A stretch of DNA of 5,782 nt from a bacterium (GCA_020350725.1 CP070719.1:1401549-1407330); one strand, 5' to 3'. Counted from the first letter of the stretch, positions 1-5,383 are shown. Program-made: numbers and translations. Notes: generated from the sequence alone by a model not told the origin.

Positions 1-224
1 TCAGTACCCACCGGGTACTTGTTGGAGGGGTCGTCCGCGGCGTAGGCGGCCAGGGCGGAGCGGAGCACGTCCACGTTGGCCTTGGCGGTGCCGAACAGGG
101 CCTTGTCCTTCAGGTTCAGGAAGTTGGGGATGGCGATGGCCGCCAGGATGCCGATGATCGCCACGACGATCATCAGCTCGATCAGGGTGAAACCTTTTTC
201 GCTGCTTCTCATCCTTATCATCAT
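1..224 (-). CDS. pilA: Type IV major pilin PilA, 5' part (cut by left window edge)
   Basis: Structural subunit of the type IV pilus, made as a prepilin, cleaved and N-methylated by PilD at the inner membrane, then polymerised. Seventy-four codons are visible. The leader has 11 residues from the first Met and ends KG; the mature protein starts [10 protein letters not shown], with the processing Gly (residue 11), Phe+1 and Glu+5 all present, followed by the hydrophobic helix to about mature residue 21 and the family's IPNF. The visible mature part ends [14 protein letters not shown] and the frame is still open at the edge, so this pilin is longer than the roughly 61-residue Geobacter pilin. Mature aromatics are F1, F24, F33, Y50 and Y59. 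ATG codons lie at 224, 221 and 212; the first is preferred because a GAGGAGG run (minus, about 240-234) ends about 9 nt before it. A sigma-54 promoter lies upstream, fitting control by PilR. It could be another pilin-like subunit, but position and promoter favour PilA. Confidence 0.93.
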   Translation of the reverse strand, partial: MMIRMRSSEKGFTLIELMIVVAIIGILAAIAIPNFLNLKDKALFGTAKANVDVLRSALAAYAADDPSNKYPVGT

Positions 225-308
225 CTCTGCTCTCCTCCTCTAAATCATGGGTTTGAATCTTTACGCCCTTATATTAATTCAGGCAAATCGACTAGTGCCC
301 GACTAGGA

Positions 309-323
309 GCAAGCCCTGTACCA
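309..323 (-). promoter_or_regulatory. Sigma-54 (-24/-12) promoter of pilA
   Basis: Read on the minus strand the site is TGGTAC-N5-TTGC followed by T, with exactly 10 nt between the GG and GC dinucleotides as the sigma-54 consensus (TGGCAC-N5-TTGC) requires. Only one base of the ten conserved positions differs (T for C). It predicts a start near position 297 and a pilA leader of about 73 nt. PilR encoded next door is a sigma-54 activator with an intact GAFTGA loop, and sigma-54 control of pilA by PilR is established in Pseudomonas and Geobacter. The start site is inferred from spacing, not observed. Confidence 0.78.
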
Positions 324-350
324 ACAGCCGGACCGGGTTATTCCGGCTGT
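324..350. promoter_or_regulatory. Perfect 9-bp inverted repeat abutting the -24 element
   Basis: ACAGCCGGA (324-332) and TCCGGCTGT (342-350) are perfect complements with a 9-nt loop, ending one base from the -24 box of the pilA promoter. Centred near -40, it is closer than activator sites of sigma-54 promoters usually lie. It could be a hairpin in transcripts running on from pilR, though no T-run follows on either strand, or an operator overlapping the polymerase footprint. The structure is certain; the role is not known. Confidence 0.5.
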
Positions 351-361
351 CGTTCAGGCGA

Positions 362-374
362 TAATCCATTGATA
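362..374 (-). promoter_or_regulatory. Putative IHF site upstream of pilA
   Basis: On the minus strand TATCAATGGATTA fits the IHF consensus WATCAA-N4-TTR at every position. It sits in an AT-rich stretch (361-387) about 65-77 bp upstream of the predicted start, between the promoter and the inverted repeat at 397-411. That is where IHF bends DNA to bring sigma-54 activators to polymerase in known systems. The consensus is short, so a chance match is possible. Confidence 0.45.
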
Positions 375-396
375 AATATATGTATTCCCGTTGACC

Positions 397-411
397 GGTC
401 CGGCACGGACC
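397..411. promoter_or_regulatory. Inverted repeat upstream of pilA, candidate PilR site
   Basis: GGTCCG-GCA-CGGACC is a perfect 6-bp dyad centred about 107 bp upstream of the predicted pilA start, within the usual range for sigma-54 activator sites. The 10-mer CCGGTCCGGC at 395-404 recurs inverted at 327-336, nearer the promoter. It overlaps by three bases a second possible pairing, ACCTCC (409-414) with GGAGGT (428-433). Assignment to PilR is inference from position only. Confidence 0.35.
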
Positions 412-516
412 TCCCCTTCCGGGCCCTGGAGGTGACAATTTGCGTCATGCGATGTGACGGGCTGTGTCCCGGGTTCTGTAACCGGAGGCGAAGAGCGGAC
501 GCGGGGACCTACCCGA

Positions 517-548
517 GGGGGCGAGGGGGAGATGGGGCGATGGGGCGA
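517..548 (+). repeat. Octamer tandem array, 4 copies, G-quadruplex motif
   Basis: Four 8-nt units start at 517, 525, 533 and 541. The first is GGGGGCGA and the last two are both TGGGGCGA. G-tracts of 5, 5, 4 and 4 are separated by loops of 3, 4 and 4 nt on the plus strand, a canonical G-quadruplex motif. Transcripts of the pil genes carry the C-rich complement here. Related arrays lie at 619-674 and, in inverse orientation, 5480-5511. Confidence 0.85.
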
Positions 549-557
549 ACAAGCGGC

Positions 558-592
558 TGTCATTGCGAACAGACACCTAAGTGAAGCAATCC
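558..592 (+). repeat. Dispersed element with conserved ends and 8-nt variable centre, copy 1
   Basis: TGTCATTGCGAACAG (558-572), then 8 nt, then GTGAAGCAATCC (581-592). The same two ends with the same 8-nt spacing occur in inverse orientation at 5384-5418, where the central 8 nt differ. ATTGC (562-566) and GCAAT (586-590) can pair. This resembles a dispersed word known from junk translations in many environmental genomes, usually seen as CHCERSEAIS in one frame. Confidence 0.8.
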
Positions 593-618
593 CGGGAATG
601 GCGGACGCGGAGACCTGA

Positions 619-674
619 GGGGGCGACAGGGCGATGGGGCGAGGGGGCGAAAGGCCGACGCGGAGACCCGCAGA
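619..674 (+). repeat. Octamer tandem array, 4 G-rich copies plus 3 degenerate ones
   Basis: Octamers start at 619, 627, 635 and 643, each ending CGA, with G-tracts ending exactly 8 nt apart (623, 631, 639, 647). Three more units in the same phase (651, 659, 667) decay from AAGGCCGA to CCCGCAGA. The first four make a second G-quadruplex motif. The segment 648-668 (GCGAAAGG through GCGGAGAC) recurs inverted at about 5438-5458 without a mismatch. GACGCGGAGACC at 604-615 is a further copy of the degenerate part, and 498-511 holds a third, weaker one. Confidence 0.85.
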
Positions 675-680
675 AAAAAA

Positions 681-771
681 CGAATCACGAATCACAAGTC
701 ACTAATCACGCGGTTCCATCCGTGAACCGTGAACTATCTTTTAGGATTTTGGACTTTGGATTTTGGATTCG
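681..771 (+). repeat. Composite heptamer repeat, unit 1 of a tandem pair
   Basis: Three successive 7-nt arrays: four copies near CGAATCA (681-708), two exact copies of CGTGAAC (721-734), and four copies near TTGGATT (742-769), closed by CG. The whole block repeats 95 nt downstream (776-867) with scattered changes. Because 7 is not a multiple of 3, the arrays read as seven-residue peptide repeats in every frame, which explains the spurious open frames here. Confidence 0.88.
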
Positions 772-775
772 TTCG

Positions 776-867
776 CAAATCACGAATCACAAGTCACGAA
801 TCACGGAGGTCCCAACCGTGAACGGGGAACTGTCCTTTTGGATTTTGGACTTTGGACTTTGGATTCG
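776..867 (+). repeat. Composite heptamer repeat, unit 2 of the tandem pair
   Basis: Same order as the preceding unit: four heptamers near CGAATCA (776-803), CGTGAAC then GGGGAAC (817-830), and four heptamers near TTGGATT (838-865). The first 20 bases of array 1 and 17 bases of array 3 are identical to unit 1, while the linker between arrays 1 and 2 is diverged. The pattern suggests an old tandem duplication of a ready-made composite, rather than each heptamer array arising anew. Confidence 0.88.
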
Positions 868-890
868 CTGAACCGTGAACCGGGAACCGG
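867..890 (+). repeat. Heptamer array of the CGTGAAC family, 3 copies
   Basis: GCTGAAC, CGTGAAC and CGGGAAC in tandem (867-887) followed by CGG. It adjoins unit 2 and ends 20 nt before the pilR stop codon. Its reverse complement matches the inverted family at 5263-5290, sharing a 14-nt identity, GGTTCCCGGTTCAC. Confidence 0.85.
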
Positions 891-910
891 ACCGAGCCGT
901 CACCGACAGC

Positions 911-2299
911 TCAGTCCTCGGCCATACCGTACTTCTTCAGGCGGTACCTGAGGGAGCGGAAACTGACGCCCAGGACCTCGGCAGCCTTCGTCCGGTTGCC
1001 GCCCACCTGGGCCAGCGCCCTCTCGATGAGCTGCCGTTCGTATCTCTCCAGGAGATCGTCCAGCTCGATCCCGCCGGACATGTCGTCCACCACCGGCGCG
1101 GCGTCCTCCCCGGCCTGGGTGATCTCCGAGGGCAGGAGATCCACGCCGAACGTGTCCCCCATGGCGAGGGCCACCCCCCTCTCCAGGATGTTCTCCAGCT
1201 CCCGGACGTTCCCCGGGTAGCTGTATGCCGCCAGGTACCTCATGGCCTCCGGTGAGACGGACAGGACCTGTTTGCCCTGCCGCTCCCCCAGGATGGCCAG
1301 GAAGTGGTCGATGAGCAGAGGGATGTCCTCCCTCCGATCCCTCAGGGGAGGCACCTTGATGTGGATGACATTGAGCCTGTAGAAGAGATCCTCCCGGAAC
1401 CTGCCGGCCCTGACCTCCTCGGCAAGATCCCTGTTGGTCGCCACCACAATGCGGACGTCGACCTTGACCGGCTGGGTTCCCCCCACGGGAACGACCTCCC
1501 GCTCCTGGATGGCCCTGAGCAGTTTGACCTGGAAGGCCGTGGATGTCTCGGTGATCTCGTCGAGGAAAAGCGTACCCCCCCCGGCTGTCTCGAAGAGGCC
1601 CTGCCTGTTGGAATCCGCCCCCGTGAACGCCCCCCTCCTGTGTCCGAAGAGCTCGCTCTCGAGAAGGGTCTCCACCAGGGCGCCGCAGTTGACGGTGACG
1701 AAGGGCCCGGTCCGGCTCCCTCCATGGTAGTGGAGGGCCCTGGCGATGAGCTCCTTGCCCGTGCCGCTCTCGCCGGAGATCACCACGGTGCTCTCCATGT
1801 CGCTGACCCTGTCGACGATCTCGAAGACCTTCCGCATTCCGTCGCTTTTTCCCACGATGCTCTCGAAGCTGTACCTCTCCTGGAGGAGCTTGTGCAGCTC
1901 GACGTTCTCCTCGGACAGCCTCCTGCGCTCGATGGTGGCGTTGATCCTGGCCTTGATCTCCTCGATGCGGAACGGTTTGGTGATGTAGTCCTCCGCTCCC
2001 AGCTTCATGGCCTCCACCGCCGAATCCGCCGAACCGTAGGCGGTGATCATGAGGACCGGCATGTCAGGGGAGGTTTTCTTGGCCTCGCGGAGGAAGTCGA
2101 ACCCGGTGAGTCCCGGCATATTGATGTCCGATATGGCCAGGTCGAAGGAGCCCTCTTCGCCCAGAGTCTGGAGGGCGTCGGTGGCCGAACCGGAGCAGTG
2201 CACCGAGTAACCCTCCCTCTGGAGGAAGATCTCCAGCATCTCCCTCATGCTTCGCTCGTCGTCGAGGACGAGGATCCTTCCCTTCCTCTTCCGCGTCAT
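911..2299 (-). CDS. pilR: Sigma-54-dependent response regulator PilR (NtrC family)
   Basis: Activator that, once phosphorylated by PilS, hydrolyses ATP to open sigma-54 promoters, here most likely pilA. It has 462 residues from the chosen start, usual for the family. Receiver domain about 7-125: acidic pair D13-D14, phospho-acceptor D58 in SDINMPG, T86, K108 in TKPF. AAA+ domain about 148-375: Walker A GESGTGKE at 176, sigma-54 contact loop GAFTGA at 223, Walker B GTLFLDEI at 242. A Fis-type helix-turn-helix lies at about 420-458 (GGNRTKAAEVLGVS). The start at 2299 is preferred over an in-frame ATG at 2311 because GGAGGT (minus, 2309-2304) ends 4 nt before it, whereas the longer start would contain that site. 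It overlaps the pilS stop as ATGA, implying translational coupling. Family motifs alone would also fit other NtrC-type regulators; the name rests on the pil context. Confidence 0.95.
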   Translation of the reverse strand: MTRKRKGRILVLDDERSMREMLEIFLQREGYSVHCSGSATDALQTLGEEGSFDLAISDINMPGLTGFDFLREAKKTSPDMPVLMITAYGSADSAVEAMKLGAEDYITKPFRIEEIKARINATIERRRLSEENVELHKLLQERYSFESIVGKSDGMRKVFEIVDRVSDMESTVVISGESGTGKELIARALHYHGGSRTGPFVTVNCGALVETLLESELFGHRRGAFTGADSNRQGLFETAGGGTLFLDEITETSTAFQVKLLRAIQEREVVPVGGTQPVKVDVRIVVATNRDLAEEVRAGRFREDLFYRLNVIHIKVPPLRDRREDIPLLIDHFLAILGERQGKQVLSVSPEAMRYLAAYSYPGNVRELENILERGVALAMGDTFGVDLLPSEITQAGEDAAPVVDDMSGGIELDDLLERYERQLIERALAQVGGNRTKAAEVLGVSFRSLRYRLKKYGMAED

Positions 2300-3969
2300 T
2301 GAGACCTCCATCTGGGCAGCTGGACCGTTACGGTCGTGCCCTCCCCTTCGACCGAACGGACGTCGATCGCCGCGTGGTGCGCCTGGATCAGCTGGTAGAC
2401 CACCGCAAGACCCAGGCCGGAACCTCCCTCCTTGTTGGTCTTGAAGGGCTCGAAGATCACGGGGAGGATGTCCTCAGGGATCCCGGACCCGTCATCCGAG
2501 ACCGACAGCAGGGTTACCGGACCCGAGTTCCTGTCCCCACGCTCCACCGAGACGGATATGCGGCCCGACCCGTCCACCGCGTCGAGGGAGTTCTTCACGA
2601 GATTGATGATGACCTGACGTATCTGGGACGAATCCAGGGAGAGGATAACGGGCTCCTCGGGAAGGTCCGTTTTCAGGTGGATATCCCGGGACTGGATCCC
2701 GGTCCGGAGGAACTGGACGGTGTCGGAGACCACTTCCCGCAGGTCGACGTCCTCGAATCTCGGAACCGGCGGACGGGCGTAGGTCAGGAAGTCCTCCACA
2801 AGGTGATTCAGCCTCCTGGTCTCGGTGAGGACGATGTCCATCAGTTTCCGGTCCTCATCCTCCAGCTCGAGGGAGTTCTGGAGGATCTGGATGGACCCGC
2901 TCATGGACGCGAGGGGGTTACGGACCTCGTGGGCGATACTTGCCGCCATCCTCCCGAGGACCGACAGCTGCTCGGTCCACCTGAGCTTGTCCTCCAGCTC
3001 CCGGAACTCGGTCAGGTCCTGGAAGATCACCACGAACCCCTTTTCGGGTTCCTTCAGCTGGGATATGGACAGTCCCAGGGTCCGCTCGGTGCCGCCCGCA
3101 TCGGTGAAGGTCCCCTCCCACCGGTTCAGGCGGCCTCCAATGGATTTTTCGCAGAGCTCCCCTATGGGAAGCCCCTTGAAGAAGCCGCCCTGTCCCAGCG
3201 ACCGGAGACTGCTCTCCTGTATCCCGAGGATCTGGAACCCGGCCGCGTTCAGGGACCGGACCCGGCCCGTCGTATCCAGAACGGCGATGCCGCTGTTGAT
3301 GCTGTCGAAGACCACGTCGGAAAGGTGCTGGAGCTTTTCCAGGTCGACGGTCCTCTCCGTCAGGGCCTTGCTCGTCGACCGGTATCTCCTTGCCATCTGG
3401 TGCCCGAGGAAAGCCACGGCGAAAAAGGCCGTGATGTGCAGAGCGACCCTGCCCACGACGTCGAAGGGATTCTCACTGCCGACGGGCAGCAGCCCGGCCC
3501 TGATGGGCGGTGTCAGGATCCCGTAGTACATGAGATCCACGACCGCCCCGTACATGATCGCCGAGAACGAGGCCGTCCAGTACCCGCCGGCCGGAAAGGC
3601 AAGGGAGGCCCACAGGATCGACAGGAGATAGAGAAAGGGGAAGGGGCTGTCGAATCCCCCCGACAGATAAACGATAATGGTGGACAGGGCGAGATCCAGT
3701 CCCACCTGGAAGACAGCGAACCGGTGCAGGTCCTCCACATTGTTGAAGACGCTGGCCAGGAAGATGGTCAGGATATATACGGAGACGATAAGGAGGTAAA
3801 CGGAGTACAGGGGCGCGAAGAAGAGCGCCTGTGTCCCCTTCACCTGGATCACGACGGTGACGCCGAGGAACAGGGATACGGTGGCCACCCTGAAGATCAT
3901 GAGGACCTTCAGGAGGACGCGCAGTTCTTTGTCGGCCTGCTCCGAGAAGGGTTCAGCCCTGGGGGCCAT
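2296..3969 (-). CDS. pilS: Membrane sensor histidine kinase PilS
   Basis: Inner-membrane kinase partner of PilR; in Pseudomonas it senses the pilin level through its membrane domain and adjusts pilA transcription. It has 557 residues. Residues about 20-192 hold six hydrophobic segments (roughly 20-42, 48-73, 84-102, 108-126, 131-151, 170-190). A PAS-like domain follows at about 215-320, then the kinase core: phospho-acceptor H347 in AHEVRNPL, N-box with N456 and N460, G1 DDGSGIP at 492, F-box FEPF at 506, and G2 GSGLGLA at 516. All catalytic boxes look intact. The start at 3969 lies 8 nt after the pilC stop; its best ribosome binding site, GGAGGT, is formed by the last two Gly codons of pilC and can pair with ACCTCC just before the ATG. 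The stop overlaps the pilR start by 4 nt. A long antisense frame covers the gene but is a codon-bias shadow. Confidence 0.95.
   Translation of the reverse strand: MAPRAEPFSEQADKELRVLLKVLMIFRVATVSLFLGVTVVIQVKGTQALFFAPLYSVYLLIVSVYILTIFLASVFNNVEDLHRFAVFQVGLDLALSTIIVYLSGGFDSPFPFLYLLSILWASLAFPAGGYWTASFSAIMYGAVVDLMYYGILTPPIRAGLLPVGSENPFDVVGRVALHITAFFAVAFLGHQMARRYRSTSKALTERTVDLEKLQHLSDVVFDSINSGIAVLDTTGRVRSLNAAGFQILGIQESSLRSLGQGGFFKGLPIGELCEKSIGGRLNRWEGTFTDAGGTERTLGLSISQLKEPEKGFVVIFQDLTEFRELEDKLRWTEQLSVLGRMAASIAHEVRNPLASMSGSIQILQNSLELEDEDRKLMDIVLTETRRLNHLVEDFLTYARPPVPRFEDVDLREVVSDTVQFLRTGIQSRDIHLKTDLPEEPVILSLDSSQIRQVIINLVKNSLDAVDGSGRISVSVERGDRNSGPVTLLSVSDDGSGIPEDILPVIFEPFKTNKEGGSGLGLAVVYQLIQAHHAAIDVRSVEGEGTTVTVQLPRWRSQ
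2304..2309 (-). promoter_or_regulatory. pilR ribosome binding site (decides the start)
   Basis: GGAGGT lies inside the end of pilS, 4 nt before the ATG at 2299. The alternative ATG at 2311 lies just upstream of it, so the short start is favoured. The ATGA junction with the pilS stop suits ribosome re-initiation. Confidence 0.8.
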
Positions 3970-3970
3970 G

Positions 3971-3986
3971 GGAGGTCCTAACCTCC
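3971..3986 (-). promoter_or_regulatory. Hairpin that would mask the pilS ribosome binding site
   Basis: On the minus strand GGAGGT (3986-3981), loop TAGG (3980-3977) and ACCTCC (3976-3971) form a perfect 6-bp stem one base before the pilS ATG. The loop contains the pilC stop codon TAG. A ribosome finishing pilC would melt the stem, so the arrangement would couple pilS translation to pilC. A weaker, partly overlapping AGGA (3979-3976) could also serve. The pairing is seen directly; coupling is inferred. Confidence 0.5.
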
Positions 3987-5189
3987 GAGGGCGGCCATCT
4001 TGAAGATCGGGAGATACATGGCGATAACGACGAAACCGATTGCGCCGCCCAGAAACACCATCATCATGGGCTCCATGAGGGAGGTAAGGGCCGCCACGGC
4101 CGTGTCCACCTCCTCATCGTAGAAATCCGCAATCTTGGAAAGCATGTTGTCCAGCGCTCCGGTAGCCTCTCCCACGCTGATCATCTGGACCACCATCGGC
4201 GGAAACACACCCGTTTCCTCCAGGGGTTCGGCGATGGTCTTGCCTTCGCTGATGCTCTGGCGGGTGACGAAGACCGCATCCTCGACGACCTTGTTGCCGG
4301 CGGTCTTGGCGCAGATCTCCAGCGCATCCAGGAGGGGAACACCGGAGGAGATCATGGTTCCCAGCGTTCGGGTGAACTTGGCCACCGCCACTTTCCGGAT
4401 CAGGGGACCGAACACGGGGAGCCGCAGTAAGATCCCGTCGATCCTCCTTCGGCCGCGGGTGGTCCTGTAGTATCTTTTGAGGAGAAATCCCGCGGCGATG
4501 AGGACGAGGACGACGATGCCCATCTTGTAGCTGGCGGCGAAGTTGCTGATCCCGATGACGATGCGGGTCATGTAGGGGAGCTCGCCTCCGGCACCGGTGA
4601 ACATGTCGGCGAACTTGGGGATGACGAAGATCATGAGGATGGCGATCACCGCCACAGCCACGGCCAGGGTGGTGGCGGGGTAGACCATCGCGGATTTGAC
4701 CTTCTTCTTCAGGGCGATGGCTTTTTCCATATAGGTCGACAGCCTGGCCAGGATGGTGTCGAGGATACCCCCCGTCTCACCGGCGGCGACCATGTTCACG
4801 TACAGATCGTCGAAGATCTTGGGGTGTTTACCGAGAGCCTCTGCGTAGGAGGCGCCGCCCTCGACGTCAGACCTGATGGTATCGAGGGTTTTGCCCAGGG
4901 TCTTGTTGTCGGACTGGGTGCCGAGGATCTCCAGACACTGGACAAGGGGGAGACCGGCATCGATCATGGTGGCGAACTGGCGGGTGAAGATGACGATGTC
5001 CCGGTCCCTGACCTTGTCGCCGAATCCGGGGATATTGATCTTGATCTCTCTCGGCTTGGCCTTGACCCTGGTTGGACTCAGTCCCTGCCGCCTCAGCGCC
5101 GCATTGACTGCGTCCACACTCTGGGCTTCCATCTCGCCCTTTCTCACGTCACCCTGGCGCGTCTGGGCTTGCCACACGAAAACGGGCAT
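3978..5189 (-). CDS. pilC: Type IV pilus inner-membrane platform protein PilC
   Basis: Polytopic protein (GspF/PilC family) on which the assembly and retraction ATPases act to insert or remove pilins. It has 403 residues, the normal length. The N-terminus MPVFVWQAQTRQGDVRKGEM is typical. Two homologous T2SSF domains lie at about 66-190 and 268-392, each with the conserved Gly-Glu turn (AAGETGG at 135, SVGEATG at 338). Membrane segments are at about 168-192, 222-240 and 374-397. The start at 5189 is supported by GGAGGT at 5200-5195, 5 nt upstream. It is followed closely by pilS. In Geobacter-type loci pilC directly follows pilT; here a 372-bp repeat cluster intervenes, so it may need its own promoter or readthrough. 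I found only a weak sigma-70-like candidate upstream. GspF of type II secretion is the main alternative, excluded by neighbours. Confidence 0.96.
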   Translation of the reverse strand: MPVFVWQAQTRQGDVRKGEMEAQSVDAVNAALRRQGLSPTRVKAKPREIKINIPGFGDKVRDRDIVIFTRQFATMIDAGLPLVQCLEILGTQSDNKTLGKTLDTIRSDVEGGASYAEALGKHPKIFDDLYVNMVAAGETGGILDTILARLSTYMEKAIALKKKVKSAMVYPATTLAVAVAVIAILMIFVIPKFADMFTGAGGELPYMTRIVIGISNFAASYKMGIVVLVLIAAGFLLKRYYRTTRGRRRIDGILLRLPVFGPLIRKVAVAKFTRTLGTMISSGVPLLDALEICAKTAGNKVVEDAVFVTRQSISEGKTIAEPLEETGVFPPMVVQMISVGEATGALDNMLSKIADFYDEEVDTAVAALTSLMEPMMMVFLGGAIGFVVIAMYLPIFKMAALGG

Positions 5190-5205
5190 CAGATACCTCC
5201 CAAAG

Positions 5206-5218
5206 CCGATCGAATCGG
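5206..5218. promoter_or_regulatory. Short palindrome before the pilC ribosome binding site
   Basis: CCGAT-CGA-ATCGG is a perfect 5-bp dyad starting about 5 nt upstream of the pilC Shine-Dalgarno sequence. It could be a small operator or mRNA hairpin, or chance. No role can be assigned. Confidence 0.25.
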
Positions 5219-5236
5219 AACGGGCTCGAACATATC

Positions 5237-5290
5237 GTTTACGGTTCCCACTTCAAAAGAAAGTTCACAGTTCACGGTTCCCGGTTCACA
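5237..5290 (-). repeat. Heptamer array of the CGTGAAC family (inverted), 2 + 4 copies
   Basis: Read on the plus strand: GTTTACG and GTTCCCA (5237-5250), a 12-nt break, then four tandem heptamers GTTCACA, GTTCACG, GTTCCCG and GTTCACA (5263-5290). This is the reverse complement of the family at 721-734, 817-830 and 867-887. The break, CTTCAAAAGAAA, resembles the linker next to the same family at 5349-5357. Confidence 0.85.
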
Positions 5291-5304
5291 GTTGAAACGC
5301 AGAA

Positions 5305-5334
5305 CATTAGAGATTAGAGCATTAGACATTAAGA
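5305..5334 (+). repeat. Heptamer array near ATTAGAG, 4 copies
   Basis: ATTAGAG at 5306 and 5313, then after one extra base ATTAGAC at 5321 and ATTAAGA at 5328. The strict 7-nt spacing is broken once. AT-rich, in contrast to the flanking genes. No counterpart is present in the pilR-pilA cluster. Confidence 0.75.
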
Positions 5335-5357
5335 TCAATCCCAAATCCAAAAAGAAA

Positions 5358-5378
5358 GTTCACGGTTCCCTGTTCACA
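5358..5378 (-). repeat. Heptamer array of the CGTGAAC family (inverted), 3 copies
   Basis: GTTCACG, GTTCCCT and GTTCACA in tandem on the plus strand. On its left lies CCAAATCCAAAAAGAAA (5341-5357), a degenerate inverse of the TTGGATT heptamers. So the junction between the two families seen at 728-748 is repeated here in the opposite orientation. Confidence 0.8.
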
Positions 5379-5383
5379 GTCAT

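Larger units (their letters stand above)
225..910. other. pilR-pilA intergenic region, 686 bp: promoter half and repeat half
   Basis: No credible gene lies here. Frames open in this stretch encode only the short repeats in translation, lack a good ribosome binding site, and disagree between frames. The pilA-proximal part (225 to about 490) is non-repetitive and holds the pilA leader, the -24/-12 promoter, the IHF-like site and two inverted repeats. The pilR-proximal part (about 495-890) is a dense mosaic of short tandem repeats, listed separately. I see no hairpin with a T-run that would be a convincing intrinsic terminator after the pilR stop, so readthrough from pilR towards pilA remains possible. 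Confidence 0.85.

Noticed and set aside
3-19. Perfect 7-bp hairpin AGTACCC-ACC-GGGTACT
   Set aside because: It lies within pilA coding sequence at the window edge and is explained by the Tyr-Pro-Val-Gly-Thr codons; no evidence of function.
281-300. Second -24/-12-like sequence (minus strand GGGCAC ... TTGCC) in the pilA leader
   Set aside because: The GG to GC spacing is three to four bases too long for sigma-54; the site at 309-323 has the exact spacing.
354-695. 113-codon minus-strand frame between pilR and pilA
   Set aside because: Translation is Pro/Ser-rich repeat words made by the octamer arrays and the dispersed element; no convincing ribosome binding site, and overlapping frames are equally open.
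681-867. Possible small CRISPR array from the 95-nt repeat pair
   Set aside because: Only two units, made of heptamer arrays without unique spacers of even length, and no cas genes in the window.
369-951. Three overlapping plus-strand frames (369-584, 581-871, 763-951)
   Set aside because: They encode the short repeats as peptide repeats in several frames at once, as expected for 7-nt arrays. Not genes.
1304-2302. 332-codon plus-strand frame antisense to pilR
   Set aside because: It is the same codon-bias shadow over a clearly real PilR, with no family resemblance.
2299-3981. 560-codon open frame on the plus strand, antisense to all of pilS
   Set aside because: It is in register with pilS codons, so its stops would require TTA, CTA or TCA codons, which GC-rich genes avoid. 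The protein has no recognisable domain, whereas pilS has every kinase motif.
5229-5256. Sigma-70-like promoter for pilC (minus strand TTGAAG, 16 nt, TATGTT)
   Set aside because: Four of six matches in each box with a short spacer is near chance level; not listed as a feature.
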